Assembly (NCBI RefSeq): GCF_018320785.1
Contig: NC_054881.1
Coordinates: 26,163,775-26,227,774 of the forward strand
Direction of reading: 5' to 3'
DNA: 64,000 nucleotides
Origin: Cheilinus undulatus
Taxonomy: Eukaryota > Chordata > Actinopteri > Labriformes > Labridae
Position 1 is the stretch's first letter, and every line of letters starts with the position of its first letter. Below, one piece after another: positions 10,901-22,869 of the stretch. Position numbers and translations under genes: made by a program. The notes beneath the pieces are model-generated. The model saw only the letters and a program-made list of their open reading frames with translations, did not search any database and was not told where the DNA came from.

Positions 10901-13900
10901 GTTTAGATAAATAAGCATAACAGTGACAAAGGTATCTTTTTAACTCTGAAAACTGTCAGGCAGAGAAGAGAAAGGTTTTCATGGGCGCAACCCACGTACT
11001 TAGCTCTGCTGCTCATCCCACAGATGCATGTTCCTTACAAATGTGGCACTATTTAAAAGGGTAATAAACAGACTTTCCAACAGTATAAGATTTATTGCCA
11101 AAAAGCATTCATCTGCCAAACACAAATTTCCTTATTTTTTGTGTTAAGTTTAGTTTGGAGAGACTTTTACTAAACAAGTGAGCGTCAAATTTGGCTGTGT
11201 CTTTTTTGAATGTGTGTGTAAACAACAATTCAGTCTTGGAACAACTCAACTGAGCTATCATTTGGCAGAGGTGGTCTGGGCTTACTTTCAGTCAAACCAT
11301 GGAGCAGTTCATTTTTAGTGAATGCACAGTCAAGGCAGCAACCATACCAAATAGCAAATAGTGTAAGCAGCAGCAGCTAGTCTTCATATGGCTAACAGGT
11401 AATTTCTTAGTACATCAATCAATAAAATAAGAAAAATCATTTGCAATCCATTAGGGTTGCCTCACTGCTTGGATTGAAAATTGCAACAGGCAGTCACGTC
11501 TCATCAGTAGAGTGTCACAGAACTCAACATTGACTGATTCAACTAACTTGGTTCCCATGATTTAATCCAGCTCACTGAACTGGGGGAACTGCCAATAAAC
11601 GCAGCACGGTTTAATGTGTTGTGATGATTAGTTGTGAATTTACAAAGTTGTTGAAAGCCCCCTCCTGCATCCAGTGATTCACAAGTTTGTTTGCTTCTGT
11701 GTTTTTGTGAGTGTTCTCAAACACTTTATAAGCTTATCCCTCCAAATGTCGATGAGACGTTTGAGCTCACCACTGCTTCAAGGCAACCCGTGACTCATTT
11801 TGTTGGTAGACTAACCAGCTGACTAGCGTCTTGGAGAAATGGGCGCATGGTAATGTTTAACTACCCAGTGGGGAAATCAGGCTGTGACATGATGATGCAA
11901 GGTCAGCTCTGTGTTTGTATATACTTGGCTTGGTTTACAATACTACTGTGTGAACACATGGGAAAAAAACAACAATGTGTAGCACTTTTTATGTATCAAC
12001 TGCCTACAGCACCCTGGGTTCTTTTACGCTAACATCTTGTGGAAGATATATGAATTGGTCCTTTTATTTTTTTAAAGAGTCAGTTTTGTCCCACTGCACG
12101 CAAGCACTGGCTCAGTGCCAGCGTTAGAGTCCAATCACTAGCACTACAGTAGCATGCATGCTAACAGGTAGCCAATTTGTTAGTTAGCTCCAAAAAAACA
12201 CAAAATTAAAACACAGCTTGTAGCGAGATGAGCTACACTTGACTCACTTTAACTCACTCTCAACTTGGTTAAATTACAAATGGCTAAGTGCCATGCTAGG
12301 TGGCACATACACATGCCCCTGGGTGGTGACAGCGCATGCTTCTCTGACTTTTATCCCGCCCCTTAGCCATTTATAATAATATAACTTGACATCTCTCTAA
12401 GGCCATATCCCAAGTTGCCTATTTCAGCAGTCCTCTGTCCTCTGTCTTCTGTCGAACCGTAAATAGTTTCTGATCTGCCATCCAAAGACCATCCCAGAGA
12501 CTCTCAGCTGGTCTGAAGACTGAAGACTGAGTTGAAGACTGATGAGCAGAGACTAGGGTGGCCATTTCCACAGCACCAAAAAGAAGGACACTGTGTGGCC
12601 CCAAAATAAACACACAAGCTTTGGGGACAAAATAAACCTAAGAGCAGGCTAATGTTGTCCCAGACACTTAAATAAATGTGTCCTTGGTTTCAACACCAAA
12701 TATAAAGACTAGGTGCCGGACTCTTTTCTTTATCCCGCCTGCTCCCGCTGAATTTCTGACCATTACCGACCACTACAGCATGTGCCATCCACTCTGGCCT
12801 GTACCCGCAACAAGCCTGTCCAATCCCTCATAGATTTTGGCAATCCATGTTAAATATTCAGAATAACAGACAGTGTGTTTAATTAAAGGAATGGCAACAT
12901 GAATGTGTTTGCTTAAGTACGACATTGTGATAAGTCTAGAAGAAAATAAAGAAAAGTCTAGAAAACAACCACAAGACTCACATCCTCATCATGCATAACG
13001 ATGCCACTCATAGATAAAAGAGCAGCTGGGAGTCTCAGTCTGATTTCACTTCTGGCTATATCTTAGTAATAGCAATGACAAAGTAATATTAACTGACCTT
13101 ACTGACACATCATTTATCATCATTTATTTTAAAGTCATACAGAGGTGAAAATGTTTCTTAATGTCTTGAAAGTTCTTGAAAGTTAAAAACTCTAGTGCAC
13201 TTCCATCAGCTCTGACAGACAGTAGGCTAATCTTTACTCTATTAATGCTGTGTTGTTTCCATCTTTTACATTAGTACTAAATGCAATAAGGCCAATTTGC
13301 ATGTATACCTGTATTATGTAATGGCACAGCATCTCCATGCACCAGTGCATATTTGTAGTGATAGGCCTACAACATAATAAAGGGAGCATCAAAGTTATGC
13401 AATTTTGACTTGTTTACAAAGTTTTAGAGCATGCACTTTATTGTGGAGCTTAAACAAAGCATCACATTATTTGCCTGCACAAAGATAGACACATATTCAA
13501 ACATGTTTATGTAGCCCCGCAACTACTACCAACAAATAAGAGCAAAAAACTGTGATTTCTAACATTTCTTACACATCTCCGGTGTTATCTTGTGTATTAT
13601 GAGCAAGGAGATGTGCTTTAAAACAGCTTACTTTAATCAGGGATCATGACGCTGGAGTACCATCACATCCAAGTATGTAAAATACGTTTCCTTGTGGGCG
13701 TGTTTCGACAAAGTCCAGTTGTTCTCCAGCTCTGTCACTGCTCTCTCAATTACAAAGAAAAAAACAGAGTCATAGGCCCAGTGTGGTCTTCGTCTTTTAA
13801 CGTGAGTTTTCAGGCAAATATAGTCTCCTCTTCTCCCTGGTTTGATGATGATCACGTGTTTCATTTAATCTTTCTGTGCTGTCAGTTGGAGACATCTTCA

Positions 13901-16880
13901 AAAGTGCACCCTGAACTCTTTGGAAAGTCGGAGCAATCCCCAGTGCCCCCCTGTTACAAGCTCCTAGCAAATGGAAGGCATTCACCTCAGGTGCAACATC
14001 ATTCCCAGCTCTGACATCCCAATTCCGAGGAAAATGGGACGCTGCGTGAGCGTATGTTTTATCCAGGGGAAGTGACGTAATGAGAGACGGGGACGAGGAG
14101 GGGGGCTGAACGGAATGCACAACAATTTGGGAATTTATTGAAAATTCGTACATTTATGGCCCCGGTTTCAAACCATTACACCCAAGAAGTCTACTGAGAG
14201 GTACTAAGGACAATTGGAGGCTTTGTCAGCTTTAAAGCAGCCAAAATTAGATTTGCAAATATTGACTTAAACCATGACAAAGCAGTTATTAAGTAGTTTA
14301 TACAAAGGTCTTTTGGTAATAAAAACATGCATAGGCCTTGTTAGTGTTTTATAAGTGAAACAGTTAAAATCTATGTTCATTTTTGGCAGCAGTGTGTCAC
14401 TTTTTCTTCTTTCTTGGGTCTTGGAGGGGGCTTCTCTTACAATAGGCTGTGAAGTACATTTAGCTTCAATTTCTATGTAGCACATTGAAAAAATGGGATC
14501 ATTATGAAATGCAACTTCACAATTTTGTGATACATGTCCCTCTGTATTATCTCTATCACAAATCTTTTCCTTATGGGAAATGTCTGTGGCTCAATCCACC
14601 TCCTACACTATGTTCTTATCGCTACTTGGCTGTCACGATAGCCATGCTCAACAGTTTAAGTGGGCATTTCATATCTGTAGGATTGTCATCTGATCTGATC
14701 AGTTTCCAACATTCAATGAGACTATTCATCTTCTGCTCCACATGAGGAGATTGATTTTTTACTGCAGGGTAAACACGGTCCTGGTGGCTGTATTTTTGGG
14801 GCCATTGCTGTGGGCGATGTTAGATGAGTCACACATAAATAAAGCAACACAGTTTAAGATTTAGTTTGGCATAAGAATGCAAAATCCATTAAGGTTCCCT
14901 AATTAAAAGAAAAATATTTTTAGCTTTGGAAATAAATGGAAGTTTAAACTGAGGTGACAGCTAGGTTTCTATTTTGGCTGTAAGTGTATTTAGGAGTATG
15001 TGCGCTTTATAAATTATGAATAGCTGGGCATATGTAAGTTGAAAGAGGGGTGAGCACTTATTGATTTCCCTGCAGCCCTCTGCTGCCTTATTAACCTCAG
15101 GCCTCATGCCTGAGTTCAGCAGGAGTCCGATAAAGACAGAAGTTTTGTGGTATATTTACTGCTATGATATAAAGGTTGAGGTTTTCAGAAGCTCACTTTT
15201 CTGATCTTTAAACAATGCATCATGCAAGTTCAGCTTCACCTTCAGACTGCTCCATATCAAACAGCACTATCTGTGCTTTTTGGGGTTTTATGCTTTCTCA
15301 GGATCTTGTTTTGACCAGTCTTGACCACTTTTCTTTCTCCAGCAAATGTTCAGGGTGGATTCCTCCAATCCAGAAAGATGAGAAAGATAATAATGAATAA
15401 AAGGAAAGTGTTACCTTGAGGAGAGTAACATTGTTATTTTCCTCTCATTATTTTCATCTGGTCTATTATTTATTTTGCAATTACCTTAATTGTTTGGTCT
15501 GTGAAATTGCCCATAAAATTGCTCATCACACTTGCCCACACCCTGAGGTGATGTCTTGAAATCACATGTTACAGCAGAAAGCCCCACACCCATAGATTTT
15601 CAGCAAACCACATCAGAGAAGAGCAGTAAATTGTCACATTTGAGGAACTGGAACCTGCAAATTTCTGTCATTTTTTTATTTTCTCTGTCACTAACAGGTA
15701 TTCTCCTCTATCATGACAAAGTCTCAGAGAATGAACAGAGCTTTTTGTGAGACTCTGCTGCAGCTGCGAGACATGGGTGTCAGAATGTGGTTATGTTTCC
15801 ATCTTGGTAGGATGAAAAGCACCCACAACTTCTTTCTAGTGGCACCCGAAGGAGCTGCTAAAATGAAGAAGAAGGTCCCTCTGAGCCTGGATTGGACAGG
15901 GCACATTTGCCTCATCAGAACAGGGATATACCAGAGGAGCCGCGACTGCAGTATTTCCAGTGAGCTGTTGCATAATGCAGAATCAAATTCTGGAAATTTC
16001 CCATTCTCCCTACAGAGATCTCAAGCGTATCAAACAATTTGAACAAGTTTGGCTTCATTATTTTCTAATCAAGTCTTCATTTCCACTGATTAGTAGATTT
16101 CTGGAGAGTTAAGAGGCTAAAGATATGCTTGTCAGGATCTATCCTCATGAGTGATATGGTGTGTGGGCGGTTGTGTATGCGTTAATGTGTGTTTGGGTGC
16201 TTGTGCAGGCAGCTATGACTGTACATGTGCATGAGTGTACTGAGGCATACTGTATAATCCTTCAATAAATGTTTGTGTAACAGACTGACGTCTCCCTCTG
16301 GCGCTCCAATAATAGCCTCTGCTTGTTTCTCTCTCCTTGTGTGACCTCTCATCTCTGTTTAGACGTGGTCTGCCATGTTTGTGCCCATTCTGATTTTATC
16401 AGGGAAAGTGAGGACAAAACGTCTTGTCGAGCAGAGCCCTGTTGGTATGAATGACATGCCAACCATTCGTGTAGGTTATGGAATAGAGTTCTGAAAAACA
16501 AGTGTCCACCAAGGGAAAACATATCATCATGCAGTATGTTCGGCTTTCTTGAAAACGATGAATGAACATTGTGCTAATGCTGGACTTAAGACATGTAAAA
16601 TTCCTCTCTTTGAGCTGGGATAAAAGAGTGTACTTCCAAGAAAATGGCCAGCAAGTTGGGCCAAAATTAGCATGCCTGCTTTACATTGTTCTTGTGTTTT
16701 GAATTAGTATTAGAGTAGGTTTTTACTGTCATTAGAATCAACCACAAGGGTAGAAGCATTCTAAGCCCCAGCATCTCGGGGGCCCACAGAGGCAACAAAA
16801 AACTAATCTGACCAATTATCTGACCAATCAACTTTTATTGCTTTAGAAAAATATATGTATTTTGGTAATAAATGCTTTAC
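7930..16880. other. Non-coding stretch, no recognised gene
   Basis: About 9 kb without a reading frame that resembles a known protein or shows paired splice sites. The ORFs here are short and have no recognisable motif, including 13646-14014 and 15713-16042. Some parts look like decayed repeats, for example 12540-12720 and 13960-14120, but I cannot assign them. A TG-rich stretch lies at 16155-16210. Confidence 0.5.
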
Positions 16881-16885
16881 TTATA

Positions 16886-17270
16886 GTGCTGTGAAAAAAT
16901 ATTTGCCCTCTTCCTGATTTCTTTCTTTTTTGCATTTTATTCTCACTTAAATGTCTCAGATCATTACAGAAATTTTAATATTAGACAAAAACAACCTGAG
17001 TAAATACCTGGCATGACCTCAAACAGGCTGTCCATGCTTGGAAACTCTCCAATGTGGACCCTCCATGTTCAATTCTGGAAGAAGAATGAGCTGAAATTCC
17101 TCAACAGCAATGGGAAAGAATTACTTCCATTTATTGCAAAATGCTTGCTTGCAGAAGTTGCTGCCAAGGGTGACACAACCAGCTGTGAGATTTAGGGGGA
17201 GATTACTTTTCCATATAGAGCCAAGTAGGTTTGGATTACTCTGTTTTTACTCTGTTCCCATAAAATCAAG
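16886..17270 (+). mobile_element. Tc1/mariner remnant, internally deleted
   Basis: The left end, AGTGCTGTGAAAAAATATTT after a TA, is the terminus of a common teleost Tc1 family. It jumps at about 17010 into the 3' end of the transposase: LKQAVHAW-like, then a frame over LNSNGKELLP and AAKG, then GGGGGAGATTACTTTTCC near 17200. Most of the transposase is missing. The same family occurs at 21253, 36705 and 61951. Confidence 0.65.
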
Positions 17271-17274
17271 GCTA

Positions 17275-18550
17275 CTCAGGCTATCTGTCTATTATCAAAA
17301 TTTGCTGGATGCATTCATGTTGTGGAGGGAATGGTTATGAGGGGATATGTGTTGTTATGGATAAAAGAGATATGGGACAGTCCATTCTGTGGACTTTTAG
17401 GGGGCAAAGCTATGTCTGTGGGTGGGCTTATACATTACAGGAGCTGCCTCAGCACAACACAACAGAGAAATCAAAACATAGCTGAAAGATGACTCTTTTG
17501 TGGGTTTATTGACATTTACTGATTTTAAAATTTGCTTGTCACTTCATAATGGGAAATTGTGTGTGTGCACAGCCTTTATAAGTTGTGCTGTAAATGAGGA
17601 TAAGTTGGCGGACATTTAACTCACATTTTCATGGTTATAAAACCAAACAAGGTTGTTTAGGATCAAAAGTTTCTCTTTTTGCAGCTGTTGTTTAAAAAAT
17701 AATAATCTTGGTGATAGGAGCATATGACAATTTTTAAATCAGTCTGACGGGCAGACAAAAGTAAATATTCATATTCTGTGACTGGTGGAAAGCTAAGAGT
17801 ATTTTGTTCAAGATCTTAACTCAGTTGTAAAATACGTATATTTTCAGATCATTTATTTGATTTATTCAGGTTTAGTTTTAGACTTTCATAATCTTAATTG
17901 ACAAATTAAAGAACTGAAACTATAATACAGTGCAATACAGTCCAAAAGCCCTTTAAAGATTGACTGCATTTTGCATAAATTATTCTAAATGGGAGACAGT
18001 TAAGTTGTTTGCAATGCATCTTCATAATTTATGCCAACATAGAGAGGATGAATAGACTCACTCAGCCAAATGTGCCTAAAGGGTCATTTTGAGCTTTATA
18101 TTCCACACACTTAACCATGTATTTCAAAACTCACCCAAAGGCCAATATATCTTTTGTTTTGCGACACTTTGACTTTAGTTCTGTTGACAATGTATGACTT
18201 CAAGAGGTATCATTGAACATTGGAAAGTAAACATTTTCCAAGATCTTTAAACTCGACAACCACAGCCCTAATTTTATCAAATAATCAATCTCCAGAGCTG
18301 AAACGTGACGCTAATGTGGAAGTGTAAATCAAATAATCTGTTCCAGATGTGATAAAGGGCTCAAAACATCTCTGTTGTACAGTCTGTTGGCTCTTGGGCG
18401 GAAAGATTTCCTCAGTCTGTCCATAGTAATAAAATAGATTATAGTCTATATGAAATAATGCATTTCATTATTTAGCTAAAAACTCACATTAGAACTTATT
18501 TATCTATATAGTTCATTTAAAAATCTGCAGTGTAAATATATGCAAGCCCG
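17275..18550. other. Non-coding, nothing recognised
   Basis: AT-rich sequence without a motif-bearing ORF or a clear repeat boundary. Confidence 0.45.
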
Positions 18551-18554
18551 ATTA

Positions 18555-18785
18555 CGTCTACTAAGTACTGACTTAAAGGGGGTGAAAAAATTATGCAATC
18601 CCTTTTTTCATTACATTTTTGAAATGATCAAATCGACATTACTTAGTAGAAACCTGTTTTCACTATGATAAAGTGTTTTTTGTAGTTTTATTGACAAAAA
18701 AGCCAAGTTATATTGACTATGACTGATTTATAAAATTAATAAAAGGGTAATAAACAAAAATCCTCTTAATGTCTCCTCAAAAAAA
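18555..18785 (+). mobile_element. Tc1/mariner 3'-end fragment
   Basis: CTACTAAGTACTGACTT followed by GGGGGTGAAAAAATTATGC is the end of the transposase gene and the inner side of the right terminal repeat of a teleost Tc1 family. The same family is represented by the copy at 38956-40100. Only this end is present. Confidence 0.5.
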
Positions 18786-18789
18786 CATC

Positions 18790-20800
18790 TCCAAACTTTT
18801 TTTTTTTTTTAATTGAGCCACAATTTATCAGTGCTTGTTCAATGTTTGAATTACAGATTTAAAATTTGGACTCCGAATATGTAAGAGGTAAGAAAAAATT
18901 CATTTTCCTTTTAGTAGATTCTGCAGCTTGTATCTGCTCCCACAATATTTGCTCCTGGAATGGATCTACAGTGTTTGGTTGAAAACCAATCTTTGGACTA
19001 AAGTTGCCTCCTAACGTACAGTGACCTTTAAAACTCGCCTAAAGGACACAAATCATCATTGGCTACCTGAGATGACTTACTGTGTGCTTTAGCAGGAATT
19101 GGTTTATCATTTTAAGACCTGCTGATATACATAATTCTGTTTTAAAAGGATTTTTCCTTTAAATTTCTTTTAAACATCAGAGCTCTTGTCAGCATTTCAT
19201 TCCCCAGTGGTGTTTCTTCATCACTGAATTGCTTTTCAGATGCTTTGCACATCAACGTCTGGCTCACCCTGAGTTGTTTTAATCTGTCACAGTCTAGACA
19301 ATCTGCATATGCAGGTTTATTTCACATCATTCAGAAGAACTGGTGCCTCAGGATAAAATAAGATGAGGTACCTATGCTGCGATATGTCTTATTCTGCACA
19401 TACATCCCCGCTTTAGCTGTGAAAATCTACAGATAAAATGCTTGTGCAGTTCCAGTGTGTGTTCGTGTTTGAGGATACATGCTCCATAAGTAGAAAAAAA
19501 AATCCTTTGCCACATCACTTTGAATTTGTATCCTCCCTACTTTTGTTTTGCCTGTGGGCACTTGTTCAAGACAGAAATCCTTAAAACACCACAAGACACA
19601 AACAGGAAACAGAATTAGCATGGTGATCTGCAAAATAAAAAGATGTGAAGCCAAGTTAAAGCACTGTACACAGAGGTTAATGGTATGATGGCATTTTTAT
19701 GGATTAGGATATGGTCAGCAGCCAAAGAGTCCCCATACAAATTGTTTATTCAGTGTTTTAATTTAGAGGAAGGTACATTACTTAATTAGCATATTGCACA
19801 CATTTCCTGCTGCTCTTAGGATGGTAAACAGATCCAGGCCATTTGGCATGAGCTGTAGAAATGCTTTCTTTGTTAAGGAAGATATACTGTCCAAGTTAGT
19901 CCTCTCTTATTGATTCTCCCAGTAGTTTAATGCAAAAGTTTAAGCTCCTATTAATAATAAAGATCAGCAGTGTCTAATAGCTGTATCCCCATGTTTGCCC
20001 ACCAGGCTTTTGTCCTTTTCCAAAAGCCTTGAAGGCCTCTACTTTTGAAATGACTTTATTCTACATACTCATCAAACTTTTCCTCAGAGTGTAAAAGCAA
20101 TGCCCCCCTTTTCATCTTTACATACCAAAGGTAAGACTTATAAAAAATAAATTTCTCTACAGAAGAGAAAGATGGAATGAATAGAATACAGATGAGTATT
20201 ATGCTGCTTTATCTTCACTTACCCTCCTTCCTGCCCTCACCATTTATCAAGAAGACATGTTTCGTGAAGAATGACGAACTCTGTACCAACGCCTGCACAA
20301 AACCTGGGAGGTGTTCACGCTGCCACAAGTGGGCGGGGAAAGGTTGAGACATTTCAGTGAGATTCCTCTGAATGCCTGCATACCCTTCCTTAGCAGTGTT
20401 GTTTTGAGGAAATTCAGTGACATGGAGCTTTCTGTCTCACTCTTTCTTCTTTGCTACGGGAAAAATGAATAAAAGATGAGGCACAAGAAGAACCAGGAAA
20501 AAATATTTACAAGGACAAGTGAAATTGATTAGGTGACACAGAGAAGGATGAGATACTGTATGAGCGAGATCACTTGGGAAATTGAGATACATAGCTTTGG
20601 TGTTTTTGCTGTTATTTTAAGAAATTGTGCATTCACATATAAAACTTCTGTTTTTAAATTCTTCAAGCAAAACTCTCAAACATATTAACTGCGGCAAAAA
20701 ATGAAGATTTATATCCTTGGAAACACCTAGGACAGTCATTTATCTAGTTTTATTTATGAGATGGTAAATGGACTTGAGGTTCTATAGTCTTCCAACAACT
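18790..20800. other. Non-coding, nothing recognised
   Basis: No coding signal found. Short ORFs only, no obvious repeats apart from homopolymer runs such as the T tract near 18800. Confidence 0.45.
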
Positions 20801-21190
20801 CAAAGAAACACAATGTGGACAAAAGTATTCAGCCATCTCACCATTACACCAACATGGACTGTATTGACATTGTATCAAAACCCGTGTACTTTAATATGGA
20901 GTTGGTGGCCCTTTTGCAGCCATTCTTCTTGGGAGGTTTTCCACAAGATCTTGCAGTGTTTCTGTGGGAATTGGTGCCCATTCATTCTGTAGAGCATTTA
21001 TGAGGTCAGGCACTGATATTGGACGAGAAGGCCTGACTCACAATATGCAGTACATTCCAGTTCAAACCAAAGGTGATCAATAGGGTTGAGGTTAGGGATC
21101 TGTGCGGGCCAGACACCAAACTCATCAAACCATGGCTTTATCGTCCTTGCTTTGTACACAGGGTCACAGTTATGCTGGAACGGAATAGGG

Positions 21191-22280
21191 CAGGGCTATT
21201 CAGTTAGTTTGGAATGGGGGCCACTTCCTGAAAAAGCATCTACATGAAGGGCCAGTGCTGTGAAAATTATTATAATCATTATTATAACTAATTCTAATAG
21301 TAGACAACAATTACCTGAGTAAATACAAAATGCAATTTTAAATAATGATTTCATTTAAAAAGCCATCCAAACCTACCTGGCCTTATGTGTAAAGTCAATG
21401 TTGTCTCAACCTAATAACTAGTCGCGACCAAATGGTGGCGACAACTCTATGCAAACATTTGTGATAACTGAGAGTTATTATCAGCGGTGATAAAGAGTCT
21501 TTATCATCCTTGTGGAGGAATTTTGTCCCATTCTTTTTGCAGAATTGTTTCAATTCAGCCACACTGGAGAGTTTTCCAGCATGAATGACCTGTTTAAAAT
21601 CTTTCCACAGCATCTCAATCAGATTTAAGTCTGGACTTTGACAAGGCCACTCTAAAACCTTTATTTTGTTTTTTTAACCATTCAGGTGCACTTTCTGGTG
21701 TGTTTGGGATCATTGTCCTGCTGCATAACCCAAGTGCGCTTGATCTTGAGGTCATGAACTGATGGCCCGACATTCTCCTCCAGGGTTTTCTGGTAGAGAG
21801 CAGAATTCATAGTTCCATGAATTACAGCAAGTGGTCTCGGTCTCTCTGGTCACACCATACAGCATATTTACTTCACAGAAAAGACTGGATGCAGACCAAG
21901 GATGTGTATGCACTCTAGCTTCACTTCCAGCACAAACTTGGAAGTGCCTTTTTCAGAGCATTTCTCTCTCATTAAGAGAAATGTATATATGAAAACCAAA
22001 AATTGAATTTTTGTCCAGAAAGTACACCTTGTGAGGTAATGATTTTATTGAACAGAGTCCTCAATTCAAAACTAAAACTAGTGTAGAGAAGGAGGCTTTA
22101 GACTGAGCAGTGCTGCTCTGAACTTCCTGTAAATTGTGAGTGTTGGTGGTTTCCTTGTTTCAATATGGTCAATTTTAGATTAATATAGATATTGGGGGGG
22201 GGGGGGGGGGGGGTTCTTTAAGGGGCCACAATAAAAAGTCTTGAGGGCGTGATTTGGCTCAAGGGCATCACATAGCCTGG
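21191..22280. mobile_element. hAT-type element nested in the Tc1 copy
   Basis: The inserted segment is flanked by an exact 8-bp duplication, GAATAGGG, at 21183-21190 and 22281-22288. An 8-bp target duplication is typical of hAT elements. The ends CAGGGCTATTCA and CATAGCCTG (inverted) form an imperfect terminal repeat. The inner sequence has no transposase; it is a non-autonomous copy that was itself invaded by another Tc1 fragment. A G20 run lies at 22194-22213. Confidence 0.65.
21253..21960 (-). mobile_element. Tc1/mariner fragment nested inside the hAT element
   Basis: Starts with CAGTGCTGTGAAAAT, the terminus of the family also seen at 16886 and 61951. It continues with the antisense transposase 3' half: CCAAACCTACCTGGCC, then GCAGAATTGTTTCAATTCAG, TTGTCCTGCTGCATAACCCA and GGGTTTTCTGGTAGAGAGCA. 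The far end is lost. This is the innermost layer of a three-layer nest. Confidence 0.6.
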
Positions 22281-22869
22281 GAATAGGGCCTTCCCCAAAC
22301 TGTTGCCACAACGTTGGAAGGATAGCATTTTTCAAAATATCTTGGTATGCTCAAGTATTAAGATTGGCCTCCACTGAAGATAAGGGGCCTAGCCCAAACC
22401 CTAAAAAAGCCGCTTAACATTATCATTCCTCCAGAAAACTTCACTCTTGGCACAGTCACCCACCAAACCCAGATTTTGCCTTCTTAATCCCAAACAGAGA
22501 AGCAGGATTTGTCACTTCACAGAACACCTTCCTCTGCTCCACAGTCCAGTGTTGGTGTGCTTTACACCACTCCATCCGGCATTGAGCTTGGTGATGTGAG
22601 GCTAGCTGCTCGGTCATCGAAACCCATTCCATGAAGCTCTCATCGCACAGTTTTTGTGCTCACATTAATGCCAGGAGAAGTTCAGAACTCTTCAGCTATG
22701 GATCAGCAGAGCTTTAGCTACTTTCATGCACCTTAGCAGTCGTTGACCCCGCTCTGTGATTTTCTGCTTCATGGCTGAGTTGCTGTTGTTCCTAAACACT
22801 TCCATGCTCTAACTGAATCACTTACAATAGACTGTGGAATATCCTGCAGGGATGAACAACACCTGAGTT

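Larger units (their letters stand above)
20809..22860 (-). mobile_element. Tc1/mariner remnant split by a hAT-type insertion
   Basis: An antisense Tc1 copy of the same family as the one at 58484-60334. Recognisable blocks are the left end (ACAATGTGGACAAAAGTATT), the antisense 3' half of the transposase at 20880-21190, and the rest at 22281-22850 (for example GGGGCCTAGCCCAAACCC and GAAACCCATTCCATGAAGCT). The copy is interrupted at 21191-22280. Stops and indels are frequent. The right terminal repeat is not evident. Confidence 0.7.

Noticed and set aside
15713..16042. 109-codon plus-strand ORF as a gene or exon
   Set aside because: No domain motif, no splice sites in register, and an overlapping minus-strand ORF of similar quality.
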